Of a stretch of 64,000 nucleotides of DNA, positions 27,001 to 35,008 are shown piece after piece. Position 1 is the stretch's first letter, and every line of letters begins with the position of its first letter. The position numbers and the translations under genes were made by a program. The stretch spans positions 1 through 64,000 of the forward strand of contig NZ_MWWW01000027.1 in assembly GCF_002259745.1 (NCBI RefSeq), read 5' to 3'. This stretch comes from Bifidobacterium myosotis (GTDB lineage: Bacteria; Actinomycetota; Actinomycetes; Actinomycetales; Bifidobacteriaceae). The notes beneath the pieces were generated by a model. It was not told the DNA's origin, did not search any database, and worked only from the letters and a program-made list of their open reading frames with translations.

Positions 27001-27591
27001 GATTCCGGCGCGCGTAAGGTCATCGTCACCGACCTGACCGATCCGCTGATCGAACGTACGGAAAACCAGCCGTTCGACATGGCTGAGCATTACGAGGACT
27101 ACAAGCTCAAGGTCAACCGGTACATCAATGCCCATAACAACGAGGGCGCGATTCGCAAACTGCGCTATAACGAGCCGCTGGACGCCGATGACTACAGTGA
27201 GCTCGAACGTATCCTCGTGCATAAGCTCGGTTCCCGAATCGAATACGAGACGTCGTTCGGGCCGTTGCCATTCGGGCTGTTGGTCCGGCGTATCGCCAAA
27301 CTCGACCATCAGGCGGCGATGGATGCGTTCGCGGAGTTCATCAACTCGCACACGCTCAATCAGGCGCAAATCGCCTTCCTGCACACGGTCGTAGACTACA
27401 TCGAATGCAACGGCTACCTCGACCCCGAACAGTTGGGCAAACCACCGTTCGACAGGCCACGCCCGCTGTTCAAACTGTTCGATTCCAAGCAGGCTCTGGA
27501 CTTGGTGCTCTGCATCCGTAGGGTCCGGGAGAACGCGATGCCGCCGGGGGATGCCGCCTCGGGTGAGACTGCGGTTCAAGGAAGGGCTTAG
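24088..27591 (+). CDS. hsdR: Type I restriction endonuclease subunit
   Basis: A 1167-residue motor and nuclease subunit. The N-terminal DUF4145-like domain (about 1-130) is followed by a coiled, charged linker. The nuclease part has the PD-(D/E)XK pattern (RIDYLLNGRDGRP then LAIIEAKR, about 255-280). The helicase has Walker A ATGTGKTRVS (about 390-399), DEAH in IIVDEAHRSIF and motif III GLTATPR. The C-terminal EcoEI-like domain contains an Ala/Ser/Gly-rich insert (about 890-915). The start at 24088 is chosen for its GGAGGTGGCG ribosome site; an in-frame ATG at 24064 lacks one. Separated from hsdM/hsdS by a toxin-antitoxin pair, it must use its own promoter. Confidence 0.95.
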   Translation: MANFSFLIGQGNYEMFAGACMDAERALSLSPTISALAARRAFELAVKWVYAADETIKPPYKDNLQSLIHEPTFRDALADNRLWESLRYIIKAGNAAAHRNTQLKPENAMYSLRILFQFIQWIDYSYGSQYQKREFDPAQVPAVQHMLAAKQRKAQEDAARKEYEAQLGEQTKHIAELEQHIRALSEQLAARKAEQPPMPQPPADALSEAETRRRFIDLDLQLVGWNMQRDVIAEYPVTGMEGNPGQQGRIDYLLNGRDGRPLAIIEAKRTSYDPAKGLQQARLYVDCLERQFGYRPLIFLSNGYRTYIVDDANGSYREVGEVFAQDDLQRIIDRRDNPIDPSTVPVNRAVAGGDGRYYQLEAIQAVCDNLNQGQRRSLLVMATGTGKTRVSAALADVLMRAKLVKNVLFLADRLELVSQANSAYGEYYPNWWLCNLCKNKHDADASVVFSTYQTMINAIDTEAGADGKSVFSAGHFDLIIVDEAHRSIFKKYKVIFDHFDAIMVGLTATPRNEVDRNTYDFFQVQHGVPTYVYEYATALKDRVLVPYRNIEAKTKFIDEGITYDDLSDSDKERYEEDFGDDVDGDDGKSDIPPHIDASALNTYVMNPETVDTVLQDLHDNGIRTDGGERLGKTIIFASNQVHARYIVERYARLYPKESADGFIKAVLHSEDYAHSIIDEFKNKQNPVITVSVDMMDTGVDVPEVVNLVFFKKVRSKIKFWQMIGRGTRLCADLDCVDGGEEYFGKQYFKIFDYCGNFAFFREQTNTVEDKPAVSISERIFARKAELARAFQSGAYADDQQVGEWRAALVDDLCGQIGSWDASKVAVRLKREYVERYRNREAFDALDELNVRELVTELAPLAHYDDPDVYALRFDALMYGFMVAVAAGASAMAGDSDVASGASSGASSGAAYATKIRALAAKLNERMTIPQVHEHKELIGSIAHDDAFLTGLSVTGLEQLRLQLRGLIQFVADSGARKVIVTDLTDPLIERTENQPFDMAEHYEDYKLKVNRYINAHNNEGAIRKLRYNEPLDADDYSELERILVHKLGSRIEYETSFGPLPFGLLVRRIAKLDHQAAMDAFAEFINSHTLNQAQIAFLHTVVDYIECNGYLDPEQLGKPPFDRPRPLFKLFDSKQALDLVLCIRRVRENAMPPGDAASGETAVQGRA

Positions 27592-27598
27592 GAGGTAT

Positions 27599-27982
27599 AT
27601 GTCCGAGAACACCGAGGACCGCAAGGCTTTGGCGGCGATCGATGGCGAGCCGCTGAACGAGCAGATCGCCTATTACCGCAAGCCGTTCATGGTGCTGTGG
27701 GCCGCCATCCAGGAGGCCTCCAGCGAACTAGCCGAGGATTACGGACTGAGTCAGGACATGGCCCAGTTGTGGGTGGCCGAGCGGATGCGGCAGGTCTCCG
27801 ATTCGCTGGTCGACCGGCTCGCGGAGAAGGCCGTGGCGCACGGCTCCAGCAAGTCGAACGTCGCCCGCGCGGCCGGCGCCAGCCCGGCCAACGCCGAACG
27901 ACGGTTCCCGCGGCTCAAGAATGACGGCGCCCGCACACAGGAGCGGCTTCTCATCGACGACGTGCTCGACACGTTGGAATAG
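27599..27982 (+). CDS. Small protein of unknown function with HTH-like segment
   Basis: A 127-residue soluble, charged protein, not recognised. ATG follows the strong site TAGGAGGTAT seven bases past the hsdR stop, so it is probably co-transcribed with hsdR. A segment near residues 83-105 (SSKSNVARAAGASPANAERR) has the look of a helix-turn-helix, and the rest is predicted helical. It might be a regulator or an accessory of the restriction locus; equally it may belong to the conserved chromosome next to clpP1. Confidence 0.65.
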   Translation: MSENTEDRKALAAIDGEPLNEQIAYYRKPFMVLWAAIQEASSELAEDYGLSQDMAQLWVAERMRQVSDSLVDRLAEKAVAHGSSKSNVARAAGASPANAERRFPRLKNDGARTQERLLIDDVLDTLE

Positions 27983-28014
27983 CCGGATGCCGGAGTCTGC
28001 GGATGCCTGTATGG

Positions 28015-28118
28015 CTGGCGGTTTGTGCGACTGGCGGTTTGTCGCGACTGGCGGTGAACGGTCGCGGTCGCGTACGGTGGCTGCGGTCGCGTACCGTGGC
28101 TGCGGTCGCCTACGCTGG
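28015..28118 (+). repeat. Two adjacent short tandem repeats upstream of clpP1
   Basis: CTGGCGGTTTGTCGCGA-like units at 28015-28030, 28031-28047 and 28048 onward, then CTGCGGTCGCGTACCGTGG-like units at 28061-28080, 28081-28099 and 28100-28118. They fill most of the 223-base gap before clpP1, which otherwise contains only its AAGGAG leader. Confidence 0.75.
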
Positions 28119-28205
28119 CCGCCGAAATCGGGATGAAAGCCGTTGCCGGTCGCTTCAAGGCGGTAGTCTGAACAATGTTCGAGTTTTGAGTTAAGGAGAA
28201 TCAAG

Positions 28206-28832
28206 GTGAGCAATACCTTTGCGACCTTGCCGGTCATGGCGGGCGATGACGTCCCGGCCGGCCCCGTCGACCCGATTTTCAACCGTCTGCTGAAGGACCG
28301 CATCATCTGGATGGGTGAAGAGGTCAAGGACGATATGGCCAACCGCATCTGCGCCCAGCTGCTGATGCTGGCCGCCGAGGACCCGAAGAAGGACATCTGG
28401 CTGTACATCAACTCCCCGGGCGGCTCCATCACCGCCGGCATGGCCATCTACGACACCATGCAGCTCATCGAGCCGGACGTGGCCACCGTGGGTCTGGGCA
28501 TGTGCGCCTCCATGGGCCAGTTCCTGCTGAGCTCCGGCACCAAGGGCAAGCGCTACCTGACCTCGCACGCCCGTGTGCTCATGCACCAGCCGTCCGGCGG
28601 CATCGGCGGCACCACCACCGATGTGCGCATCAACGCCGAGCTCATCATGGACATGAAGAAGACCATGGCCGAGCTGACCGCCGAGCAGACCGGTCACACG
28701 GTCGAGGAGATTTATCGCGACAACGAGTACGACCACTGGTTCACCGCCAAGGAGGCGCTGGACTACGGCTTCGTCGACAAGCTCGTGACCACGCCGGACA
28801 CCATCGGCAACGACACCAAGCAGGGGGAGTGA
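28206..28832 (+). CDS. clpP1: ATP-dependent Clp protease proteolytic subunit 1
   Basis: A 208-residue serine peptidase that forms the proteolytic barrel of Clp. The catalytic serine is in [11 protein letters not shown] (near residue 103) and the histidine in [10 protein letters not shown] (near 128), with the third residue later in the chain. GTG start after AAGGAGAATCAAG. clpP2 follows five bases later; actinobacteria make a mixed ClpP1P2 complex. It works with ClpX, encoded next, and other Clp ATPases. Confidence 0.95.
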   Translation: MSNTFATLPVMAGDDVPAGPVDPIFNRLLKDRIIWMGEEVKDDMANRICAQLLMLAAEDPKKDIWLYINSPGGSITAGMAIYDTMQLIEPDVATVGLGMCASMGQFLLSSGTKGKRYLTSHARVLMHQPSGGIGGTTTDVRINAELIMDMKKTMAELTAEQTGHTVEEIYRDNEYDHWFTAKEALDYGFVDKLVTTPDTIGNDTKQGE

Positions 28833-28837
28833 GCATC

Positions 28838-29545
28838 ATGGCAAGTGAAGAAGCGAAGTTCGCGGCCCGCGCCGACCGTCTGGCCGGCGCCCGTGGCGTG
28901 GCCGGATTCATGCCGGCGGCGGCCCGCGCCGCGCGCGATGCGGCGATGCCGACCAGCCGTTACGTCATGCCGCAGTTCGTGGAGAAGACCCCGTATGGCA
29001 TGAAGACCCAGGACGCCTACTCCCGTCTGTTCGAGGATCGCATCATCTTCCTCGGTGTGCAGGTGGACGACGCCTCCGCCGACGATGTGATGGCCCAGCT
29101 GCTGGTCCTCGAATCGCAGGACCCGAACCGCGACGTGATGATGTACATCAACTCGCCCGGCGGTTCGATGACGGCCATGACCGCCATCTACGACACCATG
29201 CAGTACATCAAGCCGGACGTGCAGACCGTCTGCCTCGGCCAGGCGGCCTCCGCGGCGGCCATCCTGCTGGCCTCCGGTGCCAAGGGCAAGCGTCTCATGC
29301 TGCCGAACGCCCGTGTGCTCATCCATCAGCCGGCCATCGACCAGGGCTTCGGCAAGGCCACCGAGATCGAGATCCAGGCTCGCGAGATGCTGCGCATGCG
29401 TGAGTGGCTCGAGAACACGCTCGCCAAGCACACCGGTCAGGATGTGGAGAAGATTCGCCGCGACATCGAGGTGGATACCTTCCTGACCGCGCCCGAAGCC
29501 AAGGAATACGGCATCGTGGACGAGGTGCTCGAGCACCGTCAGTGA
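28838..29545 (+). CDS. clpP2: ATP-dependent Clp protease proteolytic subunit 2
   Basis: A 235-residue paralogue of ClpP1. It has an N-terminal Ala/Arg-rich leader of about 45 residues, which in this family is processed or disordered, then the peptidase core with serine in GQAASAAAILLASG and histidine in RVLIHQPAID. ATG at 28838 follows GGGGGAGTGAGC. Co-transcribed with clpP1; a hairpin at 29612-29641 lies downstream. Confidence 0.95.
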   Translation: MASEEAKFAARADRLAGARGVAGFMPAAARAARDAAMPTSRYVMPQFVEKTPYGMKTQDAYSRLFEDRIIFLGVQVDDASADDVMAQLLVLESQDPNRDVMMYINSPGGSMTAMTAIYDTMQYIKPDVQTVCLGQAASAAAILLASGAKGKRLMLPNARVLIHQPAIDQGFGKATEIEIQAREMLRMREWLENTLAKHTGQDVEKIRRDIEVDTFLTAPEAKEYGIVDEVLEHRQ

Positions 29546-29611
29546 GTCCGGCGGGGACGCGTCGGTAGCGACTCACCAAGTGCGCGACGGGCTTCCCTGT
29601 TCATCATCGCA

Positions 29612-29641
29612 ATACCCTCGGCCGACGTCGACCGGGGGTAT
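29612..29641 (+). terminator. Hairpin after clpP2
   Basis: ATACCCTCGG (29612-29621) pairs with CCGGGGGTAT (29632-29641) with one mismatch, loop of 10. There is no T-run, so it may be a weak terminator or processing site. The remaining 29546-29846 holds the leader of clpX and no visible gene. Confidence 0.5.
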
Positions 29642-29846
29642 GGTGTCATCTAAAGGTCTTTTCCGGGCCGCTCCCTGTCTGCCGGTGGTTCGTTGTTTAC
29701 GGCTGGTAGGGGAATAGGCGATTCGGCGATTCCGCGGAACCGGCGATTCAGCGGATTGGCCGAATGCATCCATTCCGGCAATGTTCGGCAGGACGGGTGC
29801 ATCGGGAAAACGGTCGCGCAGCGAGGCAACAGGCAAAGGAGATGCC

Positions 29847-31352
29847 ATGGGACGGGTGGTCAGCTACAACGAGGAGATTCCCCGTTGCACGTTCTGCAAC
29901 AAGACCGAACGTCAGGTGAAGAAGTTGGTGGCCGGTCCCAACGCCTCCATCTGCGACGAATGCATTCAGCTGTGCGTCGAGATCATCTCCGAAGAACGGG
30001 CCAAGGACGCCGAAGTCAATACGCTCGTGCTGCCCAAGCCCGTTCAGATCTTCGAGTATCTCAACCGGTACGTGGTCGGGCAGGAGGATGCCAAGCGGGC
30101 CCTGTCCGTGGCCGTGTACAACCACTACAAACGCGTCAACATGGAACTGCGTGAAGGTGCCGAGCGTCTGGAGGGCGGTCGGCGTGCTGGCGGCGACGCC
30201 ATGTCGTCCGCGGATCAGGAGATTTTCGGGGAAGCGGGCGGAGCCGGTGGCGGACTTGACGGATTCGTTGGCGGTATCAGCGGCGAATCTGGAAGCGTTC
30301 CGTCATCTGTGCCGTCCTCCTATGGCCAAGGCACCGTCTCGCGGCATCGGCGCGCGCGTGCGGCCTCTCGGCGGCGGAACGACTCCTTGGCCGACGTCGA
30401 GGTTGCCAAGTCGAACATCCTGCTGCTCGGGCCCACCGGCGTGGGCAAGACCTATCTCGCCCAGTCGCTGGCCCGCGTGATGAACGTGCCATTCGTCATC
30501 ACGGACGCCACCACCCTCACCGAGGCGGGATACGTGGGCGACGACGTGGAGACCGTGCTCCAACGGCTTCTGCAGGCCGCCGACGGTGATGTCGCGCGCG
30601 CCCAACACGGCATTGTCTACATCGACGAGATAGACAAGATCGCGCGCAAATCCGGCGAAAACACCTCCATCACCCGCGACGTGTCCGGCGAGGGCGTGCA
30701 GCAGGCGCTGCTGAAGATTCTCGAGGGGACCATCGCCGCCGTGCCTCTGGAGGGCACCCGCAAGCACAAGGAGCAGGAGACCGTGCAGATGGACACGCGC
30801 GACATCCTGTTCGTGTGCGGTGGGGCGTTCGTGGGGCTTACCGACATTGTGCGTAGGCGACTTGGACGACGGGAAAGCGGGTTCGGCGTGAACTGGCATG
30901 ACGCCGATCTCAAGGACGACGAACTGCTGGAGCAGGTCAATGCGGACGATCTGGCCGAATTCGGTTTGCTGCCTGAATTCATCGGGCGTCTGCCCGTCAT
31001 CAGCGTCCTCAAGGAGCTGACCGTGGACGATCTGAGCGCGATTCTGACGCAGCCGGCCAACGCGTTGGTCAAGCAGTACCGCAAGTTGTTCGCCGTGGAC
31101 GGCGTCGACCTTCAGTTCACCGAACAGGCCATACGGGCCATCGCCGATACGGCCATCTCTCAGGGCATTGGGGCACGCGGACTGCGCTCGATCATCGAAC
31201 GCACCTTGCAGGACACCATGTTCCAGTTGCCCAGCCTCGACGATGTGCGGCAGGTGATTGTGGACCGCGCGTCCGTGGAGGGGGCCAGCAGTCCGAAATT
31301 ACTGCGTGAGCCGACGTACGAGTCATATGGTGAACAGCGAAAAACCGCATGA
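29847..31352 (+). CDS. clpX: Clp protease ATP-binding subunit ClpX
   Basis: A 501-residue AAA+ unfoldase. The N-terminal zinc finger has four cysteines (CTFC and CDEC, about residues 12-40). The AAA+ domain has Walker [12 protein letters not shown], Walker [11 protein letters not shown], the pore loop around [11 protein letters not shown] and sensor segments such as [12 protein letters not shown]. Between the zinc finger region and Walker A lies a Gly/Ser/Arg-rich insert of roughly 70 residues (about 105-180) that lengthens the protein beyond the usual 420 or so. ATG follows AAAGGAGATGCC. It delivers substrates to ClpP1P2. Confidence 0.95.
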   Translation: MGRVVSYNEEIPRCTFCNKTERQVKKLVAGPNASICDECIQLCVEIISEERAKDAEVNTLVLPKPVQIFEYLNRYVVGQEDAKRALSVAVYNHYKRVNMELREGAERLEGGRRAGGDAMSSADQEIFGEAGGAGGGLDGFVGGISGESGSVPSSVPSSYGQGTVSRHRRARAASRRRNDSLADVEVAKSNILLLGPTGVGKTYLAQSLARVMNVPFVITDATTLTEAGYVGDDVETVLQRLLQAADGDVARAQHGIVYIDEIDKIARKSGENTSITRDVSGEGVQQALLKILEGTIAAVPLEGTRKHKEQETVQMDTRDILFVCGGAFVGLTDIVRRRLGRRESGFGVNWHDADLKDDELLEQVNADDLAEFGLLPEFIGRLPVISVLKELTVDDLSAILTQPANALVKQYRKLFAVDGVDLQFTEQAIRAIADTAISQGIGARGLRSIIERTLQDTMFQLPSLDDVRQVIVDRASVEGASSPKLLREPTYESYGEQRKTA

Positions 31353-31384
31353 TTTCAACGAGACACGCCGAATGACGACTCAAG

Positions 31385-31412
31385 TTGCATAGTCGGTTCG
31401 TACGTGTATTAT
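31385..31412 (+). promoter_or_regulatory. Promoter of the tRNA-Arg pair
   Basis: -35 TTGCAT (31385-31390) and -10 TATTAT (31407-31412) separated by 16 bases, about 27 bases before the first tRNA. Confidence 0.55.
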
Positions 31413-31438
31413 ATATCGAGTTGTTTGAACGACAACAT

Positions 31439-31512
31439 GCGCCAGTAGCCCAGCGGATTAGAGCAGCTGACTACGGATCAGCAGGTCGCAGGTTCGAATC
31501 CTGTCTGGCGCA
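31439..31512 (+). tRNA. tRNA-Arg (anticodon ACG), copy 1
   Basis: A 74-base cloverleaf: acceptor GCGCCAG (31439-31445) pairs with CTGGCGC (31505-31511), the anticodon loop CTACGGA holds ACG at 31473-31475, and the T loop GGTTCGAATC is canonical. The CCA tail is not encoded. Confidence 0.95.
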
Positions 31513-31541
31513 CTCCCGAACCACGGGGACAACAGTGGTAT

Positions 31542-31615
31542 GCGCCGGTAGCCCAGCGGATTAGAGCAGCTGACTACGGATCAGCAGGTCGCAGGTTCGA
31601 ATCCTGTCCGGCGCA
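31542..31615 (+). tRNA. tRNA-Arg (anticodon ACG), copy 2
   Basis: Near-identical to the first copy; acceptor GCGCCGG pairs with CCGGCGC (31608-31614), a compensatory change, anticodon ACG at 31576-31578. Lies 29 bases after copy 1 in one transcript. Confidence 0.95.
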
Positions 31616-31622
31616 CGATAAG

Positions 31623-31652
31623 CCTCGGTGGCGAAATGCTTCCGAGGTTTTT
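31623..31652 (+). terminator. Terminator of the tRNA operon
   Basis: CCTCGG (31623-31628) pairs with CCGAGG (31642-31647), followed by TTTTTC. The remaining bases to 31831 hold the leader of the next gene. Confidence 0.8.
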
Positions 31653-31831
31653 CAATATTGGTCCATTTTCGACGGCGATCCAGTGGTTCTGACTTCCTCT
31701 GATGCGGGAGCTTCCGTCGAAAGACGGGTGGGGAGAGATTCATCGTTATTCGTCACGGAAATTCGCCGTCATTCGTCACAATCCGCCATTACGATGGTCC
31801 GGGTTGTTTCTCTGGGAGTGAGAGGAACGTG

Positions 31832-33040
31832 ATGACGCAGGCGCAGCAGATCCGATACGATTTCGATTCCATTCTGGAACGGCACGGTTCGACGTCCATC
31901 AAATGGCATGAAATCGAGGAGGAGATGGGTCCCGACAGCCGCGATGTGGTGCCTCTGTCCGTGGCGGACATGGAGTTCAAGCCCGCGCCCGAAATCGTCG
32001 AGGCCTTGGTCACGTCCGCCGCCAACGATGTGTTCGGCTACGACTACGCCACCGACGACTATTTCGCGGCCCTCACCGGTTGGATGTCGCGTCGTCACGG
32101 TTTCGACATGGACCCGTCCTGGGTGAGCCTGTCCGACGGCGTCATGCCGGCCATCAACACGGCTCTGCGCGCCGTCACGCACCCCGGCGACAAGGTCATC
32201 ATCCAGCGGCCCGTCTACTACCCGTTCACGTACGCCGCCGAACGCAACGGCCTGACCATCCTCGACAACGAACTGTTCCTGGACGAGGCGGCCGGACGAT
32301 ACGCCATCGATTTCGACGACTTGGAGTCCAAAGCCTCCGATCCGCGCACGACCGCGATGATTCTGTGCAATCCGCACAATCCGGTCGGCCGTGTCTGGAC
32401 CGCCGACGAGTTGCGGCGCATCGGCGACATCTGTCTGAAGCACGGTGTGATCGTCCTATGTGACGAAATCCACGCCGATTTCGCCTACCCCGGCCATCAG
32501 GTCACGATGTTCTCCGCGTTGGGGGAGGAGTACGCCGCCAATGTATTCGAATTCACCGCGCCGACCAAGACCTTCAATCTGGCCGGTCTGCTGTGCTCCA
32601 ACGTCATCATCCCCAACTGCGATCTCAAGCGCCGCTTTGACATCGCGGCCGAGAACATCGGCGGACTGACCGTGAGCCACTTCGGTCTGGTAGCCTGCCA
32701 GGCCGCATACAACCACGCCGCAGAATGGTTGGATGAACTGATGATTGTACTGGAACGCAACCTCGGGCTCGTTCGCGAGTTCGCAGAACACACGGACGGC
32801 ATTCGCCTGATCGAGCCCGAGGGCACGTATCTGGCGTGGATCGATTGCAGAGGGCTCGGGTTCGCCTCGCCGGAGGCGTTGCGCACGTTCCTGCGCGAGA
32901 AGGGCCGCGTCTGGTTCGATGAAGGCTCCCTGTTCGGCCATTCCGGTGACTACTTCGAGCGCGTCAATCTGGCGTGTCCGACCGCAATGCTCGAGCGTGT
33001 CCTGACCCGTCTGGGGCAGGCGCTGGCATCCCGCCGCTGA
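31832..33040 (+). CDS. PatB/MalY-type PLP C-S lyase (cystathionine beta-lyase family)
   Basis: A 402-residue fold-type I PLP enzyme of the MalY/PatB group, which cleaves cystathionine or cysteine conjugates to a thiol, pyruvate and ammonia. Visible signatures: SVADMEFKPAPEIVEAL at the N-terminus, CNPHNPVGRVW, the cofactor-binding CDEIHADFAYPGHQ, and the PLP lysine in TAPTKTFNLAGL. ATG at 31832 follows GAGAGGAACGTG; GTG at 31829 is possible. It stands alone after the tRNAs. Which substrate it uses cannot be told; the family also contains aminotransferases. A sulfhydrylase of the same sulfur pathway is at 57464. Confidence 0.85.
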   Translation: MTQAQQIRYDFDSILERHGSTSIKWHEIEEEMGPDSRDVVPLSVADMEFKPAPEIVEALVTSAANDVFGYDYATDDYFAALTGWMSRRHGFDMDPSWVSLSDGVMPAINTALRAVTHPGDKVIIQRPVYYPFTYAAERNGLTILDNELFLDEAAGRYAIDFDDLESKASDPRTTAMILCNPHNPVGRVWTADELRRIGDICLKHGVIVLCDEIHADFAYPGHQVTMFSALGEEYAANVFEFTAPTKTFNLAGLLCSNVIIPNCDLKRRFDIAAENIGGLTVSHFGLVACQAAYNHAAEWLDELMIVLERNLGLVREFAEHTDGIRLIEPEGTYLAWIDCRGLGFASPEALRTFLREKGRVWFDEGSLFGHSGDYFERVNLACPTAMLERVLTRLGQALASRR

Positions 33041-33043
33041 CTC

Positions 33044-33125
33044 GCGGGCACCGGACGATTGCCCCGGTCCCGCGAACGGCTATTTGGGCCCGCGGACAAT
33101 CCGGTATCTTTGCCGGAAGTCCGCT
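33044..33125. terminator. Two stem-loops after the C-S lyase gene
   Basis: CGCGGG-C-ACCGG (33044-33055) pairs with CCGGTCCCGCG (33065-33075). GCGGAC-AAT-CCGG (33093-33105) pairs with CCGG-AA-GTCCGC (33114-33125). Neither has a T-run. The rest of the 430-base gap to nhaA shows no convincing gene or promoter. Confidence 0.45.
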
Positions 33126-33472
33126 GATGCCACTCCATGTCCTACGCCAGAAATTCGTCGGCGAAAGTGACCAGCCCTCAGTTCCGCTTTTGCTGGCCAG
33201 CTCCTCTGACAAGGGCGCCAAAAGAAAATCAACGAATTGTCACAGGACACTGGATAAGGCACGTCTGCGGCATCGCCGGCTTAGCCAGTGGCGGAACGTC
33301 CGTGGATATTTCGTAGTATGGACGGTGTGTGTGACGGTCCGACTCCGGTTATGGGTGCACGTCGCGAGAGGTGAGATTGCACAAACGGCGGACCATGTGC
33401 ACGGTCGATGACGGAACCGTCTGATAGGAAGAACAGTAGGAATCGGGAGAGCCGAGAGACAAGGAGCGGATG

Positions 33473-35008
33473 ATGGCGAACAGCGTGGTGAAGCAAGGGC
33501 CATGGGCCGCAATTCGCAGACTTGCCGCATCCGACCGTGTGTCGGGTCTGATTATGCTCGGGTTCGCATTGGTCGGCCTGGTGGCGGCCAACCTGCCGAT
33601 GACCTACCATCTCTTCGAGTCCATCGCGGAGACGCAGATCGGCATCCCCTACACCAACATCGATCTGCCGATTGGGCATTGGGCGCAGGACGGCCTGCTC
33701 ACCATCTTCTTCCTGACCGTCGGACTTGAGCTCAAACAAGAGCTCACCACCGGTTCATTGGCCAATCCCAAGGCTGCGGCCGTGCCGATGCTGTGCGCGG
33801 CGGGCGGCATGCTCATGCCCCCGATACTGTTCGTGATCGTGGCCGCGCTGTTCTCGCAATACGGTCCGGGAGGTGTGGGCAATGTGGTGCTCCCCAGCAC
33901 GGGGAGCATAGTCCCGTTCGGTGAGATGGCCCATGGCTGGGCGGTGCCCACGGCCACGGACATCGCGTTCTCGCTGGCCGTGCTCGCCTTGTTCGCCAAA
34001 GGACTGCCCGGTTCGATCCGCGCGTTCCTCATGACCCTCGCCACCGTGGACGATCTGCTGGCCATCATTCTGATCGCCGTGTTCTTCTCCTCCCTCAACG
34101 ATTGGTACTGGTTCCTGGGCATCGCGGCGTGCACGGCCGTCTGGACGGTGCTGGTGCGTATGAAGCGCGTGCCCTGGATCGCGGTGGGCGTCGTCGGCAT
34201 CCTCGCGTGGGTGATGATGTTCGAGGCCGGCGTGCATCCCACGCTCGCCGGTGTGCTGGTCGGCTTGTTCACCCCCTCCCGCGAGATGCACGGCGAGGCC
34301 ACGCCTCGCGCCGAACGGTACGCCTCCAAGCTGCAGCCGTTCTCCGCGCTGCTCGCGCTGCCGATCTTCGCCCTGTTCGCCACCGGTGTGCACTTCGCCG
34401 AGCTGACGCCCGAACTCATGCTCTCGCCGGTGGTCATCGCACTCATCGTGGCGCTGGTCGTCGGCAAGCCGCTCGGCATCATCGCCACCGCCTGGGTGGC
34501 GACCCATCTGGGTGGACTCAATATGCCGAAGGGGCTGAAGGTGCGGGACATGATCCCCACCGCGTGCGCCTGCGGCATCGGCTTCACCGTGTCCTTCCTC
34601 ATCGCATCGCTGGCGTACAGCAACGCGGAGCTTTCGGCGGAGGCCCGGTTCGGCGTGCTGGTTGGATCGCTGATTTCCGCGTTGATTGCCGGTATCCTGC
34701 TGAGCCGTCAGTCGAAGCGATTCGCTCTGGAGACATCCGCCAAGGCGGTTCGCGGACAGGGATCGGACCATGAGACGGATACCGGTCATGTGATCGAGGA
34801 GCATGCTGGTACGCTGGCCGATGGCACACAGAGCGTGACCATGGATGCGTTCACCCCCGAGGAGATCGCCGAAATGAGGGCCAAGCGCCAGCGGCAGGCC
34901 GAGCAGAGCGGACGCGCATCCAATACGATCAAGGAGATAATCAGATGGCCAAGAAGCAGAAGAAGGCCAAGAAAGCCGAAGCCGGGAAGGACACCGAAGA
35001 GGCACTGA
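33473..35008 (+). CDS. nhaA: Na+/H+ antiporter NhaA
   Basis: A 511-residue membrane antiporter that exports Na+ for H+. About twelve hydrophobic segments span residues 20-420. The ion-binding pair of aspartates is in TLATVDDLLAIILIAV (about residues 184-199), and WAVPTATDIAFSLAVL matches the conserved TM4 region. The C-terminus (about 420-511) is a hydrophilic, cytosolic extension longer than in E. coli NhaA. ATG at 33473 has better spacing from AAGGAG than the ATG three bases earlier. The last 64 bases overlap the next gene. Confidence 0.93.
   Translation: MANSVVKQGPWAAIRRLAASDRVSGLIMLGFALVGLVAANLPMTYHLFESIAETQIGIPYTNIDLPIGHWAQDGLLTIFFLTVGLELKQELTTGSLANPKAAAVPMLCAAGGMLMPPILFVIVAALFSQYGPGGVGNVVLPSTGSIVPFGEMAHGWAVPTATDIAFSLAVLALFAKGLPGSIRAFLMTLATVDDLLAIILIAVFFSSLNDWYWFLGIAACTAVWTVLVRMKRVPWIAVGVVGILAWVMMFEAGVHPTLAGVLVGLFTPSREMHGEATPRAERYASKLQPFSALLALPIFALFATGVHFAELTPELMLSPVVIALIVALVVGKPLGIIATAWVATHLGGLNMPKGLKVRDMIPTACACGIGFTVSFLIASLAYSNAELSAEARFGVLVGSLISALIAGILLSRQSKRFALETSAKAVRGQGSDHETDTGHVIEEHAGTLADGTQSVTMDAFTPEEIAEMRAKRQRQAEQSGRASNTIKEIIRWPRSRRRPRKPKPGRTPKRH

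Noticed and set aside
28120..28205. ClgR-type CGC-N5-GCG operator before clpP1
   Set aside because: No clear palindrome of that form; GC-rich chance matches only.
31561..31743. Minus-strand frame ending RIRTCDLLIRSQLL
   Set aside because: This is the well-known false protein read from the antisense of a tRNA gene (tRNA-Arg copy 2).
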